The position numbers were made by a program, and so were the translations under genes. The notes beneath the pieces were generated by a model that made no database searches, was not told where the DNA came from, and worked only from the letters and a program-made list of their open reading frames with translations. From Echinicola pacifica DSM 19836 (lineage in GTDB: Bacteria > Bacteroidota > Bacteroidia > Cytophagales > Cyclobacteriaceae), in assembly GCF_000373245.1 (NCBI RefSeq), contig NZ_KB890759.1, positions 66,884 through 130,883 on the forward strand: 64,000 nt of DNA, in the 5' to 3' direction. Shown here in pieces: positions 9,407-18,172 of this stretch (positions within the stretch are counted from its first letter, which is position 1; the number at the start of each line of letters is the position of its first letter).

Positions 9407-9446
9407 AAAAAACCAGACAAGGGTAAATATCACCTGTCTGGTTTTG
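9407..9446 (-). terminator. Terminator after the gene at 9466-9942
   Basis: AAACCAGACA and TGTCTGGTTT form a 10-bp stem with a ~14-base loop. On the minus strand the descending arm runs into a T-rich tail (GGTTTTTTTCG). It begins about 20 bases past the stop codon of the upstream minus-strand gene. Confidence 0.8.
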
Positions 9447-9465
9447 AATTGGAAACCTCTTATTA

Positions 9466-9942
9466 TTAGCCAATTAATATCGATCGGTTGATCCTTTCGG
9501 TCCACTGCTGGGCTAAACTCCATTCGTTACTTAGCTTGGGCTGCTTCTTCATATCATACACCTCGATGGTGTGCTGCCTGGTCTCGTCCAAATAATGCAA
9601 TTCAATCATGATCTTGCGCAGTGGGCCTTCTATGGATTCCTCATCCGCCCCTCCATTATATACCTTAATAGCCCTGCATACGCGTATTTCCTCCAGATCT
9701 ATAAGGTCAAACTTTGCTTTTCCCTTGTCCTCATTGAGCAGGGCTATTATATTATTTTTAGGGTCCAGACCTATACTGGACTTACCTCGCCATGACTCCA
9801 CCGCAGATAATAAAAACCCCTGCTCTGTGGTCCATTTTATCAATTTATTTCTTAACCTATTGCCTTTTACCATTTTGGATATCACCTGATACCCAAGCGC
9901 TAAAACCACTAGCGCCAATAGTATATTTATTATATATAACAT
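9466..9942 (-). CDS. Membrane-anchored protein of unknown function
   Basis: I do not recognise the family. With the ATG at 9940-9942 the protein is 158 residues. That start is favoured over a longer frame because it has a purine-rich AGAAAGG a suitable distance upstream and places a hydrophobic segment at the very N-terminus (MLYIINILLALVVLALGYQV). One N-terminal membrane anchor is followed by a soluble domain of about 130 residues, with alternating beta-like strands (NNIIALLNEDKGKAKFDLIDLEEIRVC). That pattern is reminiscent of a small PH-like or YcxB-type fold, though the similarity is only visual. The gene is a single unit closed by its own terminator. Confidence 0.7.
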   Translation of the reverse strand: MLYIINILLALVVLALGYQVISKMVKGNRLRNKLIKWTTEQGFLLSAVESWRGKSSIGLDPKNNIIALLNEDKGKAKFDLIDLEEIRVCRAIKVYNGGADEESIEGPLRKIMIELHYLDETRQHTIEVYDMKKQPKLSNEWSLAQQWTERINRSILIG

Positions 9943-10115
9943 GCTTATTACCTTTCTTTTGAAGAATAAAGAGGATGATGACCTGAGGGTCAATTTTAAT
10001 ATAGCCCGTGACACTAATTCTAAAGAAATCTTGAATTGGTTCTCTAGAAAAAACAATTGATCCACCTAAAGAGGTAGGCATGGGTCACTGGACAGATGTA
10101 ATATTATTTGGCCGT

Positions 10116-10511
10116 TTACCAAAAATAATGGAATGGATAAGCTATATGAACTCCCGTAAAAATAAAAACACTTAAAACACTGGAAACAAATGACTTAAAG
10201 ACACTTGATTGAAGTGAAACAAATGACTTTAAAATCTCAAAAGAGGGTAAAGAATATAAAAATCGATTCCCTGAATTGTTATCATTATTTCCTTCATTAA
10301 TCAGGCTATGGCTAATGCTAAGGGTATTGCCGGTGCTGAGATGAAAGGTATCAGGATATTGGTGAAAATTATCCTTCACCTCCATTCGCTGATCACTTCC
10401 AGGCCCATTGGTATCCAATATATTCCCACCTGGATGACTGAATGGTATCAGCACCCAAAGCAGGATATACAGATTTAAAAATAATATGGACTTAGTTTTA
10501 TTCATTATCAT
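10116..10511 (-). CDS. Small hypothetical membrane/exported protein
   Basis: An unrecognised 131-residue frame. It has an N-terminal hydrophobic stretch (ILFLNLYILLWVLIPF) that could be a signal or membrane segment, a polar middle rich in N, S and G, and a hydrophobic C-terminal third. There the phrase (F/L)KSFVS occurs twice, mirrored in the DNA by two copies of GAAACAAATGACTT spaced about 35 bases apart. No conserved motif is visible and it stands alone between two other unknowns, so it could be a lineage-specific protein or a spurious frame. Confidence 0.4.
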   Translation of the reverse strand: MIMNKTKSILFLNLYILLWVLIPFSHPGGNILDTNGPGSDQRMEVKDNFHQYPDTFHLSTGNTLSISHSLINEGNNDNNSGNRFLYSLPSFEILKSFVSLQSSVFKSFVSSVLSVFIFTGVHIAYPFHYFW

Positions 10512-10747
10512 TAGGCAATATTGCTTCCCTAGCCAGTCATCATAGCTTCCATTTCTGCAAAATACAATAGTCCACTACCAAGATTAAGGATTTTAGCATC
10601 AGCTATGGGGGTTTCCTAAATAGGAAACTCCAAGTCATAAAGTTAAGTTAAAGACTTGTATTATAAAAGGATAACTAATCCTCTATGCTTTTAAAGGGCA
10701 TATTCCTCTAACCGATTTTTACCAAAATTAGTTTTCTAAACAATAAA

Positions 10748-11602
10748 TTATCCGCAGGCCCAATCCACCATATCATGAAGGAGGTCGATCTGCCCGTTTC
10801 CACCGCCCATATTCATCCCACCCATTTCCTCTTCAAATTCTATATAAAACGGGCTAAACTCAGGGTATCCCTGGTAAGGGTTGGCAGTCCCTCCTATATG
10901 ATTTGATCCAAAATATTGATTCAGCTGAAATTTCTTACCTTCTTCCGAAAATATTGGAATATAATGATTCGGATCATCTATATCCTCAAATTCCTCCATA
11001 CTCCTCCCGACATTTACATCGCCTTTCCTAATGGACATTCTTATATAGTGAGGATCATCATAATCCGAAAAACAATTGGTTCCTATCTCATCTTTATTCA
11101 TTTCCTCAATCGAGAAACCAGGGTATAAACTGGAAGCATGGGACGGGAAATCGCTGAGAGGAGCTTGAAATTCCTCCTTAGTTAACCATATTAAAGCCCA
11201 ACTTTGCCCCAAAATATCCTTCATTCTTCGCTCCATTGGGTGGGGATTTTGAATATAAGCAAGCAGCCCCTGCCAAAAAGGAGAATTCTCCTGCTCAGGA
11301 CTGAGCGTGGGATTAGCAAATACCTGCTCCACTCCATGGTACTTTTTCCTATACTGCTGATACGGCTCGTCCGAACCAAAAAACACCGATACAGCTATAA
11401 ATTCTTCCCCTTTGACTCTATATTCCCTCGGGACTTTGACGGTAAAGCGATGTGGAAGTGGGTAACCGTAATAAGTGCTTCTTGGCCATTGCTGGTGGGA
11501 AATTCCCGCTGGCATGCCAGCCGTCCAGCCCTCCTGATGATCCATATCACTAATCTCAATCTCAAAGGCCTCCGTAGGCAATCTGGGTTCATTCTTATTC
11601 AT
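10748..11602 (-). CDS. Uncharacterised protein, possibly YwqG/DUF1963-like
   Basis: A soluble 284-residue protein with no signal peptide, rich in acidic and aromatic residues. The C-terminal half has features that recall the YwqG/DUF1963 family, a group of unknown function: a HIGGTANPYQGYPEF segment near 235, an acidic tract, and an ending with a W-x-C (DWACG). The N-terminal part (HRFTVKVPREYR..GEEFIAVSVFFG) looks like a beta-sheet domain. The family link is from memory of motifs only. It is a single gene with non-coding DNA on both sides. Confidence 0.6.
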   Translation of the reverse strand: MNKNEPRLPTEAFEIEISDMDHQEGWTAGMPAGISHQQWPRSTYYGYPLPHRFTVKVPREYRVKGEEFIAVSVFFGSDEPYQQYRKKYHGVEQVFANPTLSPEQENSPFWQGLLAYIQNPHPMERRMKDILGQSWALIWLTKEEFQAPLSDFPSHASSLYPGFSIEEMNKDEIGTNCFSDYDDPHYIRMSIRKGDVNVGRSMEEFEDIDDPNHYIPIFSEEGKKFQLNQYFGSNHIGGTANPYQGYPEFSPFYIEFEEEMGGMNMGGGNGQIDLLHDMVDWACG

Positions 11603-12166
11603 AATTGTCTGTTTATATTCTGATGGTTTTTACTCATTTGGATGCATTAAACCTTACCTCTTTGCATCTAGGCCCCTGATTATCCATTTCTCTAATCTCT
11701 AAATGCTCCCACTGGTTAATAAAGCAGGGGGAAATTAAAAATAGACTTTTCGCCTCAAAATATTAGAGTCTCAGTTCGCCGCCGGCCTGCATGGTAGAAA
11801 AGTTAATGTATCGGCCACCTTATCGATACAGGTGATGAAGATAACTTTTTCAAATATAAAAGCCATTAAATTCGAAAAATCTTTATTTACACCTTTTTAT
11901 AAGCCCTGGCTGGAAACAAGGCCTAATTCACTGGTAATCAAACGGTCACATCTAAACCCCAGTTCACGTATAGGATGTACAAGCGGTATTCAAGATAAAC
12001 CTAGTAAAATGAATCTACGGATACCCATTTTTCCTGATCAACGGTAACCGAACATTTACATCTATTTTGTAAATTTATACCATCATTACTGGAGAAATAC
12101 GCTATTTCTATTTCATCAGCCGTCAAATTTTGAGTCCAATTACACTGTTCACTTTAATCTTTCCCA
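11603..12166. other. Intergenic region between divergent genes
   Basis: About 560 bases separate a minus-strand gene from the plus-strand rhodanese gene. It should hold the promoters of both. I see an imperfect inverted repeat GTATCG...CGATAC near 11808-11827 but no convincing promoter pair, RNA or gene. A 71-codon frame at 11832-12047 lacks any supporting feature. Confidence 0.4.
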
Positions 12167-12625
12167 ATGAAAAATTACGCTGTCCGCATCTTATTACTAT
12201 TTATAATTGGAGTTACTGCTCTCACCTCATTTCAGTCCAAGGAGCCATGGACCGCCAAGCAGATGATGTCACCTTATGATTTGAAGGAGAAAATCAATTC
12301 TACTAAGGCCGAAAAGCTCCCTTTAATCTTGAGTGTAGGCCCTGAAGCAGTTATTAAGGGTTCTGTAGATATCGGAGCAGGACAGGATCCAGCCAATATC
12401 AAACAGCTCAAAGAGACGGTCAAAAGTCTACCAAAAGACACAGAAATCATCATTTATTGTGGATGCTGCCCCCTGCATAAGTGTCCAAATGTTCGACCAG
12501 CCTTTACCTTATTGAATGATATGGGCTTTACGAATCCTAAGCTATTGGCGATTTTGGATAATATAAAAATCGATTGGATCAATAAGGGCTATCCTATTCA
12601 GGCGCCGGTAAGCACTGCCAAATAA
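12167..12625 (+). CDS. Exported rhodanese-like protein with Cys-rich active loop
   Basis: A 152-residue protein with an N-terminal hydrophobic signal sequence (VRILLLFIIGVTALTSF) and a single rhodanese fold. Visible rhodanese elements are the VGP..VIKGSVDIG block around residues 57-70 and the strand IIIYCGCCPLHKCPN at about 99-113, where the catalytic Cys is expected. This loop carries four cysteines plus a histidine, unlike the usual six-residue loop with one Cys. It resembles periplasmic rhodanese homologues with a C-G-C-C-P signature. A role in sulfane sulfur or metal handling is inference. It is 24 bases upstream of, and probably co-transcribed with, the antiporter gene. Confidence 0.8.
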   Translation: MKNYAVRILLLFIIGVTALTSFQSKEPWTAKQMMSPYDLKEKINSTKAEKLPLILSVGPEAVIKGSVDIGAGQDPANIKQLKETVKSLPKDTEIIIYCGCCPLHKCPNVRPAFTLLNDMGFTNPKLLAILDNIKIDWINKGYPIQAPVSTAK

Positions 12626-12649
12626 CTTTTTTCATATTAAATAGCCTTT

Positions 12650-14113
12650 ATGGTCCTGACTGCCGAAAACATTCTGCTCATCACCTCTCTTTTATTGTTC
12701 GCCGGTGTACTGGCGAGTAAAACCTCTGGTAAAACGGGGATTCCGACCCTCTTGCTCTTCCTAGGTGTGGGCATGCTGGCAGGTTCTGAAGGACTGGGAG
12801 GAATAGCCTTTGATGATCCTTCATTGACGCAGTTTTTGGGTATTATTGCTTTGACCTTCATCCTCTTTTCGGGTGGTCTGGATACCAAATGGCCAAGTGT
12901 AAAACCGGTATTAGGACAGGGCATTGCTTTATCCACCTTAGGAGTATTGCTTACCAGTTTTTCCTTAGGAGGATTTGTATATTGGATTTCAGATTTGACT
13001 TTGCTGGAGAGCTTATTACTTGGCTCCATCGTTTCATCTACCGATGCAGCAGCTGTTTTCTCAATTTTGAGGAGCAAGAGTATTGGCTTAAAGGGCAATT
13101 TGCGTCCTTTATTGGAGCTGGAGTCCGGCAGTAATGACCCTATGGCCTACTTCCTTACCATTGCCTTCACCAGCATGATTACTATTGGCGATTTTTCCTT
13201 TGGCAAGATCATCCCCATATTCTTCCTTCAGATGCTTGTAGGAGCGGGTTTGGGTTGGTTAATCGGCCGAGGCATCGTATTATTAGTAAATCGCATCAAG
13301 CTGGATGCTGAGGGACTTTATCCCGTATTGATGATTGCGATGATCATGCTGACCTATAGCCTTACTGACCTGCTATATGGCAATGGCTTCCTGGCGGTAT
13401 ATATCTGCGCACTTACGGTGGGTAATGCCAAGCTGGTACATAAGCGAAGTATCATGAAGTTTTTTGATGGGCTGGCCTGGCTCATGCAGGTGGTCATGTT
13501 CATCACCTTGGGATTATTGGTATTCCCTAGCCAGATGTTCCCTGTGCTCAGCTTGTCTCTGGCAGCAGCAGTATTTTTGATTGTGGTGGCGAGACCATTA
13601 GGGATTTTCCTTACCCTTTGGCCTTTCAACTATAACCTACGCGAAAAGACCTTCTTATCCTGGGTGGGTTTGCGAGGTGCAGTGCCAATTGTATTTGCCA
13701 CCTTCCCCATGATTCACGGGGTGGAGAGCTCCAGCATGATCTTCCATGTGGTGTTCTTTATCGTCCTCACCTCTGTTGCCTTACAGGCAACGACATTACC
13801 TCTGGCCGCCAGGTGGTTGAAATTATCCCTACCTGAGGAGTTAAAGAAGAAGTCACTATTGGATCTGGAAATGGCTGAGGAAGGGGGCAGTAACCTGGTC
13901 GAGATCACCTTGGCTCCAAACACACCAATGGAGGGAAAGAAACTAATGGACATCGCCTTTCCCACCACCTTTAGAGTGGTCCTGATTAGTCGGGACGGTA
14001 AATTCGTAACTCCTAATGGCCAAACTGAATTGCAAGGCCGTGATACCCTGATGATAATGACTGACTCCCCTGATCAGGACCGTGAAATAAAGGAACTGCT
14101 AATGGAAGTCTAG
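12650..14113 (+). CDS. K+/H+ antiporter, CPA1 family, with TrkA-C domain
   Basis: A 487-residue inner-membrane cation:proton antiporter of the NhaP2/CvrA type. About 12-13 membrane segments fill residues 1-395. The conserved acidic cores are visible: STDAAAVFSILR near 125-137 and LELESGSNDPMAYFLT near 153-168, which supplies the ND transport residues of CPA1 exchangers. A short cytoplasmic RCK_C/TrkA-C domain occupies about 410-485 (NLVEITLAPNTPMEGKKLMDIAFP). This type expels potassium or sodium under osmotic or pH stress. Its stop codon overlaps that of the convergent trmB gene by sharing the palindrome CTAG. Confidence 0.93.
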   Translation: MVLTAENILLITSLLLFAGVLASKTSGKTGIPTLLLFLGVGMLAGSEGLGGIAFDDPSLTQFLGIIALTFILFSGGLDTKWPSVKPVLGQGIALSTLGVLLTSFSLGGFVYWISDLTLLESLLLGSIVSSTDAAAVFSILRSKSIGLKGNLRPLLELESGSNDPMAYFLTIAFTSMITIGDFSFGKIIPIFFLQMLVGAGLGWLIGRGIVLLVNRIKLDAEGLYPVLMIAMIMLTYSLTDLLYGNGFLAVYICALTVGNAKLVHKRSIMKFFDGLAWLMQVVMFITLGLLVFPSQMFPVLSLSLAAAVFLIVVARPLGIFLTLWPFNYNLREKTFLSWVGLRGAVPIVFATFPMIHGVESSSMIFHVVFFIVLTSVALQATTLPLAARWLKLSLPEELKKKSLLDLEMAEEGGSNLVEITLAPNTPMEGKKLMDIAFPTTFRVVLISRDGKFVTPNGQTELQGRDTLMIMTDSPDQDREIKELLMEV

Positions 14114-14772
14114 CGGGCGAATCTAAATTTCATATATTTTATCTTTTCCCCTTTGGCACTAAACATCGCCTCATAGCGGGTTTTGATGCCATGATGGTCA
14201 TCCTTATACTCCGAGGTATAGAAATCCTTGGTATAAACTAAGTCCCTGATGTCTTCTCGGCTTTGTAATAATTCCAAGGTATAATCGAACAATCCCGTAT
14301 TATCAGTTTTGAAATGCACCCATCCCTCCGCCTGCACTAAGGGCTTATAAAGTTCTAAAAATCTCGGAGAGGTCAATCGTTTCTTTTCATCGCCATCTCT
14401 CGGTCGTGGGTCAGGAAAAGTTATCCACAATTCATTGATTTCCTCTGCCCCAAAATAGCGATCTAAATGCTCTATTTGAGTTCGCAAAAAGGCAACGTTT
14501 TCGAGTCCTTCGGCAATCGCGACCGTGCTACCCTTCCAAATACGGGCACCTTTGATATCCACGCCTACGAAATTATTCTCAGGATGTACCCGAGCTAGGC
14601 CCACGGTAAATTCCCCGCGACCACATGCGAGCTCCACCACCAAAGGCTTTTCATTCTGAAATTGGACTGCTTTCCACTGTCCTTTTATTTGTTCAAAAAT
14701 GGCTTTTCCTTCCTGAACTACATTCCTATTTTCATCATTAGCCTTGAACCTGGCCAGCTTATTTCTTCCCAT
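14110..14772 (-). CDS. trmB: tRNA (guanine-N7-)-methyltransferase
   Basis: Forms m7G at position 46 of tRNA using S-adenosylmethionine. I set the start at the ATG 14770-14772 (MGRNKLARF, 220 residues) because this is the usual TrmB opening of this phylum and lies one base after the folC stop. A longer frame would run into folC. Motifs are VVELACGRGEFTVGLA (SAM binding), NFVGVDIKGARIWKG, ELWITFPDPRPR (the TFPDP family signature) and FKTDNTGLFDYT. It is the last gene of the minus-strand ExbB/ExbD/TonB/FolC run. Confidence 0.95.
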   Translation of the reverse strand: MGRNKLARFKANDENRNVVQEGKAIFEQIKGQWKAVQFQNEKPLVVELACGRGEFTVGLARVHPENNFVGVDIKGARIWKGSTVAIAEGLENVAFLRTQIEHLDRYFGAEEINELWITFPDPRPRDGDEKKRLTSPRFLELYKPLVQAEGWVHFKTDNTGLFDYTLELLQSREDIRDLVYTKDFYTSEYKDDHHGIKTRYEAMFSAKGEKIKYMKFRFAR

Positions 14773-14773
14773 T

Positions 14774-16066
14774 TTACAGATTTTCGATTTCAGCGACCAC
14801 AAAGGTACTGCCTCCGACAAAAATTAATTCATTTTTCTTCGCTTTTTTACTCACTTCCTCAATTGCCTGGTTTACATCCGCAATGATTTCGCCCTCCAAT
14901 CCAGCCTCTTTGGCCCTTTCTAATAATTCTTCTGCCGCCAAAGCCCTAGGGATATTGGCTTGACAAAAATAATAGCTAGCCTCCTTAGGAAATAAGCTGA
15001 GCACTGACCCAATATCCTTATCATTGACCATACCTAGTATAAAATGATACTTATCGGCTTTGTAGCCTTTCAGCTGATTCAACACTATCCTCAGTCCATC
15101 CGCATTGTGCGCCGTATCACAGAGGATCAATGGCGATGCGCTAAGCTGCTGAAACCTGCCCTTGAGACCAGTTGATTTCCCTGCCTTGCGGAGAGCTGAC
15201 TGGATGATAGGAATGCTTATTTTCAGCCCCTGCTCTTGCAATACTTCCACCGTCATCATCAAGCCACCAAGATTATACTGCTGATAATCTCCCAGAAGAT
15301 CCAATGAAACCTCCATCATCTCACCTCTTTTATCCACAAGATAGTCATTAAGCAAAGTATCCTTATTTAATCCCTTCTTCGTGATTTCGAAATAAGTGTC
15401 TGCAAAGAAAATAGGCGCATTTCTCTCCTGAGCGATTCTGATAAATACCTCAATGGTTTCGGCTTGTGCCTGACTTATGATGACTGGGATATCTTGTTTG
15501 ATAATTCCACCTTTTTCTGCGGCGATTAAGGGCAGGGTATCACCTAAAAATTGCGTATGGTCAAGACCAATATTAGTGATCAGGCAGGCCTCCGGCCGAA
15601 GGACATTAGTACTATCCAGGCGTCCTCCCATCCCCACTTCCACCACTGCATAATCCACCTTCTCCTCGGCAAAATGCTGGAAAGCTAAGCCGACAGACAT
15701 CTCAAAGAAGCTTGGCTTAAGTTCATCAAGGAAGGCACGATTTGTTGCAACAAAATCCACCACTTTCTGTTCGGGGATTTCCTGTCCGTTTATTTTTATT
15801 CTTTCTGTGAAAGATTTAAGGTGTGGGGAGGTGTAGAGCCCCACCTTATAGCCCGCTTCCTGCAAAATGGCGGCAAGCATATGAGAGCTGCTCCCCTTTC
15901 CATTGGTGCCAGCGATATGGATAGACTTAAACTTATGCTGAGGTTGGTCGAGATGATCACAGAGCTTTATGGTGTTGCTGAGATCCTTTTTGAATGCAGC
16001 AGCACCTATGCGTTGGAACATCGGCAATGCGTTGAACAAGTAGTCCAACGTTTCCTGATAATTCAT
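14774..16066 (-). CDS. folC: Bifunctional folylpolyglutamate/dihydrofolate synthase
   Basis: A 430-residue Mur-ligase-like enzyme that adds glutamate to folates in the cytoplasm. The P-loop IHIAGTNGKGSSSHM is at about residues 49-63, with GTNGKGS at 53-59. Further family blocks are GLYTSPHLKSFTERIKING, AVVEVGMGGRLDSTNV, ITNIGLDHTQFLG, and the C-terminal domain with LILCDTAHNADGL and FILGMVNDKDI. It begins 6 bases after the TonB gene and ends 1 base before trmB, so it is in the same transcription unit. Confidence 0.95.
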   Translation of the reverse strand: MNYQETLDYLFNALPMFQRIGAAAFKKDLSNTIKLCDHLDQPQHKFKSIHIAGTNGKGSSSHMLAAILQEAGYKVGLYTSPHLKSFTERIKINGQEIPEQKVVDFVATNRAFLDELKPSFFEMSVGLAFQHFAEEKVDYAVVEVGMGGRLDSTNVLRPEACLITNIGLDHTQFLGDTLPLIAAEKGGIIKQDIPVIISQAQAETIEVFIRIAQERNAPIFFADTYFEITKKGLNKDTLLNDYLVDKRGEMMEVSLDLLGDYQQYNLGGLMMTVEVLQEQGLKISIPIIQSALRKAGKSTGLKGRFQQLSASPLILCDTAHNADGLRIVLNQLKGYKADKYHFILGMVNDKDIGSVLSLFPKEASYYFCQANIPRALAAEELLERAKEAGLEGEIIADVNQAIEEVSKKAKKNELIFVGGSTFVVAEIENL

Positions 16067-16072
16067 TGCTGA

Positions 16073-17029
16073 TTAATCTACTTTGATGATAAATGTAATT
16101 TTTCCCTCCGAATAATCGGCAGTAGGATTACCACTTTGGCGCTTAAAAATCAATTTGTTGACCACCCCACGGTAGTAAGCCAATACCTCATTGGTTACAT
16201 TATATTCGAGTGGAATAGCCTGGGCAATCTTGCCGTTATCATCGACAATGATCTTAAAAACGATCCTACCGGATCTATTGGAAACTCGATCCTGGATATT
16301 AGGCTTGCTAGCAAAATCCCATCCTGCCAGGTCGAGGTTATATCCCGCTCCGTTGCCAGCATTTCCCTGGCCCGACTGATACAGGGAGCGACCATCTACA
16401 GTGCCTTCAGGATTCCCTTGGTCCCCCTGTTGATTGGTGGACCCTTGATTACTGCCTGCTGACTGCTGATTACTAGTGCCACTCGTCCCACCCGCACCAA
16501 AAATAGCACGTTTGTCAATCGTAGGCTTTTCTTCTACTTTCTTCTCTGCTTGCTTTGTTTCTTCCTTGGCCGGTTGGCTTACTGGCTTAGCCTCCTTTAT
16601 AGGTTGCTCCGTTTCTTTCACGTCCTCAGTGGTTTTTTCAGCGGCCTTAATGGGGCTTTTCACATTAGATTGGGCCTCATATTGAGGTTTAGCTTTAGTG
16701 GGCTGAGGCTGAGATACAGGCTTGCTCTCGGGCTGGGCCACAGGCTGCACGGCCTCAGTGACCTGCTCGGCGGGACTTCCTGGCGCAGGAGCCTGCTCAG
16801 AAACCGTCTCGCTTTCGGAAGGTGGCGCCTCAGTTTGTCGATTACCACTTCCTGCATCGGTAAATCCAAGGTTCAGCTCCAGACCGAATTCGGACATGGG
16901 TGGAACCTGTGGTCGCCATACAACGATAAAATAAATAGCGATCAGCAATAGAATATTTACCAAAACGGTGACCGCCGTGGCTTTCTTCTTACTGTCCCAA
17001 TTAAATTTGTTTATCGCCTCTACCTGCAT
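16073..17029 (-). CDS. TonB-family energy transducer
   Basis: A 318-residue periplasm-spanning protein. One membrane anchor lies at about 17-39. A long low-complexity linker rich in P, E, K and Q runs to about 170, followed by a G/S/N/Q-rich stretch to about 225. The C-terminal domain at about 240-318 (SGRIVFKIIVDDNGKI, ending ITFIIKVD) matches the TonB/TolA C-terminal fold. It lies six bases after exbD. With ExbB and ExbD it should use the proton motive force to work on an outer-membrane partner. The barrel encoded upstream in the same run is the obvious candidate, but this is inference. Confidence 0.85.
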   Translation of the reverse strand: MQVEAINKFNWDSKKKATAVTVLVNILLLIAIYFIVVWRPQVPPMSEFGLELNLGFTDAGSGNRQTEAPPSESETVSEQAPAPGSPAEQVTEAVQPVAQPESKPVSQPQPTKAKPQYEAQSNVKSPIKAAEKTTEDVKETEQPIKEAKPVSQPAKEETKQAEKKVEEKPTIDKRAIFGAGGTSGTSNQQSAGSNQGSTNQQGDQGNPEGTVDGRSLYQSGQGNAGNGAGYNLDLAGWDFASKPNIQDRVSNRSGRIVFKIIVDDNGKIAQAIPLEYNVTNEVLAYYRGVVNKLIFKRQSGNPTADYSEGKITFIIKVD

Positions 17030-17035
17030 AATAGA

Positions 17036-17428
17036 TTAATTATAGGGTTTGGTCGCAATGGAAACATTTGCTTCCAATTTGGCCGCGATTCCACCAATTT
17101 CTACCAAATATTCTACAGGGACATCCTTGTCTATATGCAAGACCACTTGTCCCTTCTTACCTTCTAATAACGTGGTAAGCTCATTTTTAATTTCGTCTCT
17201 CCCCACAATTCTGTCATTCACAGAATAACGCAGGTCCTTGGTCACCGTCACAGTGACCTCTTGCATCACAATATCCGAAGCTTCACTGCTCGGGAGATTT
17301 ACTGGAAGTCCTGAAGGGGTAATGAAGGAAGAGGTAAGCATAAAGAAGATCAATAACAGAAAAATAATATCGGTCATTGAAGACATGCTGAATGAAGCAT
17401 CTACCTTATGTTTGGATTGAAGTGCCAT
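17036..17428 (-). CDS. exbD: ExbD/TolR biopolymer transport protein
   Basis: A 130-residue protein with a single N-terminal membrane helix (about 19-40, IIFLLLIFFMLTSSFI), preceded by an SMTDI motif whose Asp20 corresponds to the proton-translocating aspartate of ExbD/TolR. The periplasmic domain of about 85 residues ends with KLEANVSIATKPYN. It is encoded between ExbB and TonB genes and forms with ExbB the motor that energises TonB. Confidence 0.93.
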   Translation of the reverse strand: MALQSKHKVDASFSMSSMTDIIFLLLIFFMLTSSFITPSGLPVNLPSSEASDIVMQEVTVTVTKDLRYSVNDRIVGRDEIKNELTTLLEGKKGQVVLHIDKDVPVEYLVEIGGIAAKLEANVSIATKPYN

Positions 17429-17475
17429 AGTTTTAGTTCATTTAGAGGAAGCAATAGCTGAGGTAATTCCTCAGC

Positions 17476-18171
17476 TTACTTTTTGTCCTGCAATAAATCC
17501 ATAAACTCTATGGAAGTATATTCCATATTATGGATCAATTTTGAAACTTTTGCCACCAAATAATTATAACCAAGATAAGCCACAATACCCACTACCAAGC
17601 CTGTGGCGGTGGTGATCATGGCTTCATAGATCCCAGTAGATAGTAATTTTGGGGAAACCATTCCCTCTTCCTGCGCCACGCCGATAAAAGCCCGGATCAT
17701 CCCGGCTACGGTACCTAAAAACCCGATCATTGGAGCTGCTCCGGATACTGTTGCTAGCAGATTGAGGTTTTTCTCCAGCTTATAGATTTCTATTTTCCCC
17801 ACATTTTCTATAGCCACTTCAATATTTTTCAGTGGGCTACCGATACGCTCCAAGCCTTTGGAAATCATATTGGCCACAGGAGTATTTTCTTCCTGGCAAA
17901 TCATCTTTGCCCCGCCAATATCTCCTGTCTGAACCCTCATTTTCACTTGGTCCATCATGTCCTTAGGAGTTTGAGCGGCTTTCTTCAGGGTAATCACCCG
18001 CTCCACAAAAATGTAAACCGCGAGGATAAACAAAAGATAGAGCGGAATCATCATGACACCGCCTTTGATCAATAAATCAAAAAGCCCTATGCTTTCTGTG
18101 GTACTTTCCATCGTGGACAGGGTGTCTGTCACGGCTTGTTGGTTAGTAGATAACGTTTGTAGTATGATCAT
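17476..18171 (-). CDS. exbB: ExbB/TolQ/MotA-family proton channel subunit
   Basis: A 231-residue inner-membrane protein with three membrane segments, at about 35-55, 137-160 and 180-205. Family signatures are ENVGKIEIYKLEKNLNLLATVSGAAPMIGFLGTVAGMI (the core GFLGTVAGM is at about 150) and AMITTATGLVVGIVAYLGYN. Its ATG lies one base after the stop of the SPOR gene and 47 bases separate it from exbD. It forms the pentameric part of the proton-driven ExbB/ExbD motor. Confidence 0.95.
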   Translation of the reverse strand: MIILQTLSTNQQAVTDTLSTMESTTESIGLFDLLIKGGVMMIPLYLLFILAVYIFVERVITLKKAAQTPKDMMDQVKMRVQTGDIGGAKMICQEENTPVANMISKGLERIGSPLKNIEVAIENVGKIEIYKLEKNLNLLATVSGAAPMIGFLGTVAGMIRAFIGVAQEEGMVSPKLLSTGIYEAMITTATGLVVGIVAYLGYNYLVAKVSKLIHNMEYTSIEFMDLLQDKK

Positions 18172-18172
18172 A

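Noticed and set aside
11832-12047. A 71-codon plus-strand frame upstream of the rhodanese gene
   Set aside because: No recognisable motif, signal or ribosome-binding site, and a composition of non-coding DNA. Left as intergenic.
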